Of a stretch of 22,961 nt of DNA, positions 21,499-22,961 are shown one piece after another. Numbering within the stretch: the stretch's first letter is position 1; every line of letters begins with the position of its first letter. This DNA is from Opitutaceae bacterium UBA3033. GTDB taxonomy: Bacteria > Verrucomicrobiota > Verrucomicrobiia > Opitutales > Opitutaceae. The translations under genes and the position numbers were made by a program. Location of the stretch: positions 1 to 22,961 of the forward strand of contig DFDG01000034.1 in the NCBI GenBank assembly GCA_002367815.1, read 5' to 3'. Below the pieces are notes generated by a model. The model searched no databases. It saw only the letters and a list, made by a program, of their open reading frames with translations, and was not told where the DNA came from.

Positions 21499-22787
21499 CC
21501 TAGGACTATGCCATGTCGGGCAAATATTTCCGCTCCATCGAAACGTGCGCGCGGCCCGAGCTGCTGCTCGATACGCAGCACTTCATTCCACTTGGCCATG
21601 CGTTCGCTGCGGCTGAATGAGCCGACCTTGAGTTGGCCTGCATTGGTGCCCACGGCGAGGTGGGCGATAAATGTATCCTCGGTCTCACCGGAACGGGCCG
21701 ACACGACTGGCAGCCACCCGGCCGCCTGAGTTTTCCGAATGGCGGCTATCGTTTCCGTGACCGTGCCGATTTGGTTGAGCTTGATCAGGACGGCGTTGGC
21801 GGAATTGGCGGCGATGCCGCGTTCGATGCGGGATAGATTGGTGGTGAAATGATCGTCCCCGATTAGCTGGCAGCGATGACCGATGGCGGCCCGTAGTTTC
21901 ACCCAACCATTCCAGTCATCCTCGGCGAGGGGGTCCTCAATGGAAACAATGGGATAGCGGTCCAGCCATGATACTATCAAGGCCGTGAATTCATCCGAGG
22001 TGAACTTTCGTTGTTCGAGTCCAAACTGATAATGGCCATTGTGAAACAGATCGGTGGCGGCGATATCGAGTGAAATCCCCACTTCTTTGCCGGGAGTGTA
22101 GCCTGCTTGTTCAATGGATTCGATCAACACATCAAGTGCCTGCTCATTGTGGGTGAACATCGGCCAATAGCCGCCTTCGTCGGCGACGCCCGCCAGCAGT
22201 CCGCGTTGCTTCATTACCCGACCGGCGGCGTGAAAGACATTGAAAGTGACTTCCAAGGTTTCCGCATAGGATTTCGCCGTGAGAGCGATGATCATGAAGT
22301 CCTGCAAATCAACGCGACCATCAGCATGTTTGCCGCCACCAAAGATTTGAATTTCGGGCAAGGGAAGCAAAGTGCCTTGGCCATTACCCAGACTGGCATA
22401 AAGCGGGAGGTGTTGGGTGGCCGCAGAAGCTTGGGCGGCGGCCATGGAAACACTGAGGATGGCGTTGGCGCCCAGATGTGACTTGTCGGGAGTGCCATCA
22501 AGTTCGATCAATACCTGGTCGAGCCCGGCCTGATCCGTGCAGTCGCGGCCCGCGACAGTGTTTGCGATGGTATCGTTGACATGGGCGACGGCTTGATAAA
22601 CCGAGCGCCCCAGAAATCGTTGCGGATTGCCGTCGCGAAGTTCCACCGCTTCGTGAATGCCGGTTGAGGCACCGGAAGGAACCAATCCGCGTCCGATCGT
22701 GCCATCGGTCAGTTCCACCGTGGCCTCGACCGTCGGATTACCCCGGCTGTCGAATACCTGCATGGCACTGACATGTTTGATTTTCAT
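21495..22787 (-). CDS. eno: Enolase (phosphopyruvate hydratase), divergent active site
   Basis: A 430-residue enolase matching the family along its whole length. It has DSRGNPTVEATVEL, PSGASTG, HLGANAILSVS, the proton-transfer glutamate in GVADEGGY, metal ligands in SLDIAATD, SIEDPLAEDDW and IGDDHFTTN, the catalytic lysine in LIKLNQIG, and the lysine in QLKVGSFSRSER. Three places differ from the strict consensus: SHRSGETED is SARSGETED (histidine lost), QEFM is QDFM, and the NGG loop is FGGGKHADGR. It may be a second, specialised enolase or an enzyme on a related acid. Start ATG 22787 is supported by a four-base ATGA overlap with the upstream stop; ATG 22796 is in frame but less likely. Confidence 0.88.
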   Translation of the reverse strand: MKIKHVSAMQVFDSRGNPTVEATVELTDGTIGRGLVPSGASTGIHEAVELRDGNPQRFLGRSVYQAVAHVNDTIANTVAGRDCTDQAGLDQVLIELDGTPDKSHLGANAILSVSMAAAQASAATQHLPLYASLGNGQGTLLPLPEIQIFGGGKHADGRVDLQDFMIIALTAKSYAETLEVTFNVFHAAGRVMKQRGLLAGVADEGGYWPMFTHNEQALDVLIESIEQAGYTPGKEVGISLDIAATDLFHNGHYQFGLEQRKFTSDEFTALIVSWLDRYPIVSIEDPLAEDDWNGWVKLRAAIGHRCQLIGDDHFTTNLSRIERGIAANSANAVLIKLNQIGTVTETIAAIRKTQAAGWLPVVSARSGETEDTFIAHLAVGTNAGQLKVGSFSRSERMAKWNEVLRIEQQLGPRARFDGAEIFARHGIVLG

Positions 22788-22961
22788 TGCTGGCATAGTC
22801 CCAACTGCCAGGCCGCTGTCAGGTCTGAAATTCGCCCCGGTGGGTGGGGCAGGTGATGTCGGACAAATTCGGTCACGAATTGGGATTGATTTTTTTCGGT
22901 CAAATACTCCACCGGAGATTTCCCATGGATCCGGGCCAATAGTAAACATAGGGTCAATCGG
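22784..22961 (-). CDS. Partial gene, C-terminus of a probable phosphotransferase/kinase-like protein
   Basis: The minus strand is open from the window edge to a TGA at 22786-22784, giving about 58 residues. They include LLLARIHGKSPVEYLT, QFVTEFVRHHLPHPP, and LTAAWQLGLCQQ at the end. The codon use and helix-like pattern look like true protein. The ARIxGKSPVEYL segment resembles the C-termini of aminoglycoside-phosphotransferase-fold kinases, from memory and not certain. The stop overlaps the enolase start (ATGA), so the two genes are very probably translated from one mRNA. The N-terminal part, including any catalytic motifs, lies outside the window. Confidence 0.55.
   Translation of the reverse strand, partial: RLTLCLLLARIHGKSPVEYLTEKNQSQFVTEFVRHHLPHPPGRISDLTAAWQLGLCQQ

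Noticed and set aside
22788..22949. Extended N-terminus for enolase up to 22949
   Set aside because: Enolases begin about ten residues before DSRGNP, and the region reads as a different protein in another frame that ends at the enolase ATG.

Overview
The window looks like a chromosomal segment from a member of the Verrucomicrobiota or a close PVC relative (inference). The grounds are moderate GC, few clear Shine-Dalgarno sites, an exosortase/EpsI fusion fragment next to RNase Y, exopolysaccharide genes typical of exosortase clusters, and a long sugar-acid/amino-sugar catabolic operon. No rRNA, tRNA, CRISPR array or intact insertion sequence was recognised.

Region 1 (1-4.55 kb) is mostly housekeeping: a DEDDh exonuclease, an SDR oxidoreductase divergent from a HisN-type phosphatase, QueF (queuosine) and RNase Y. 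An inverted pair of REP-like palindromes, each headed by GTAG, lies between hisN and queF. A cluster of degenerate GTAG-rich repeats lies between queF and rny.

Region 2 (4.55-9.7 kb) is an exopolysaccharide/exosortase locus that looks cut at both ends. At about 5.49 kb the first 47 codons of a family 1 glycosyltransferase run directly into the last part of an exosortase fused to EpsI. At about 9.275 kb an O-antigen ligase and a convergent phytanoyl-CoA dioxygenase gene are both cut at the same point. An intact flippase and a family 2 glycosyltransferase lie between the scars. Either two real deletions or two assembly joins would explain this.

Region 3 (9.8-21.5 kb) is the most interesting part. 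A leftward group holds a canonical amidohydrolase, an adjacent amidohydrolase lacking the metal ligands, a DegT-family aminotransferase and a frameshifted MORN-like protein. A divergent TetR regulator follows, then a tight seven-gene rightward operon: variant epimerase/SDR, DapA-family lyase, M20 deacylase/peptidase, AGE-family 2-epimerase, mannonate dehydratase (UxuA), SDR dehydrogenase and a barrel-only NagA-like deacetylase. The set suggests breakdown of an acylated amino-sugar or amino-uronic acid by deacylation, epimerisation, oxidation/reduction, dehydration and aldol cleavage. No transporter or known pathway in the window matches it fully. A perfect 10-bp inverted repeat sits just upstream of a candidate promoter for the operon.

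Region 4 (21.5-22.96 kb) is a leftward pair: the 3' end of a probable kinase-like gene translationally coupled to an enolase with unusual active-site substitutions.
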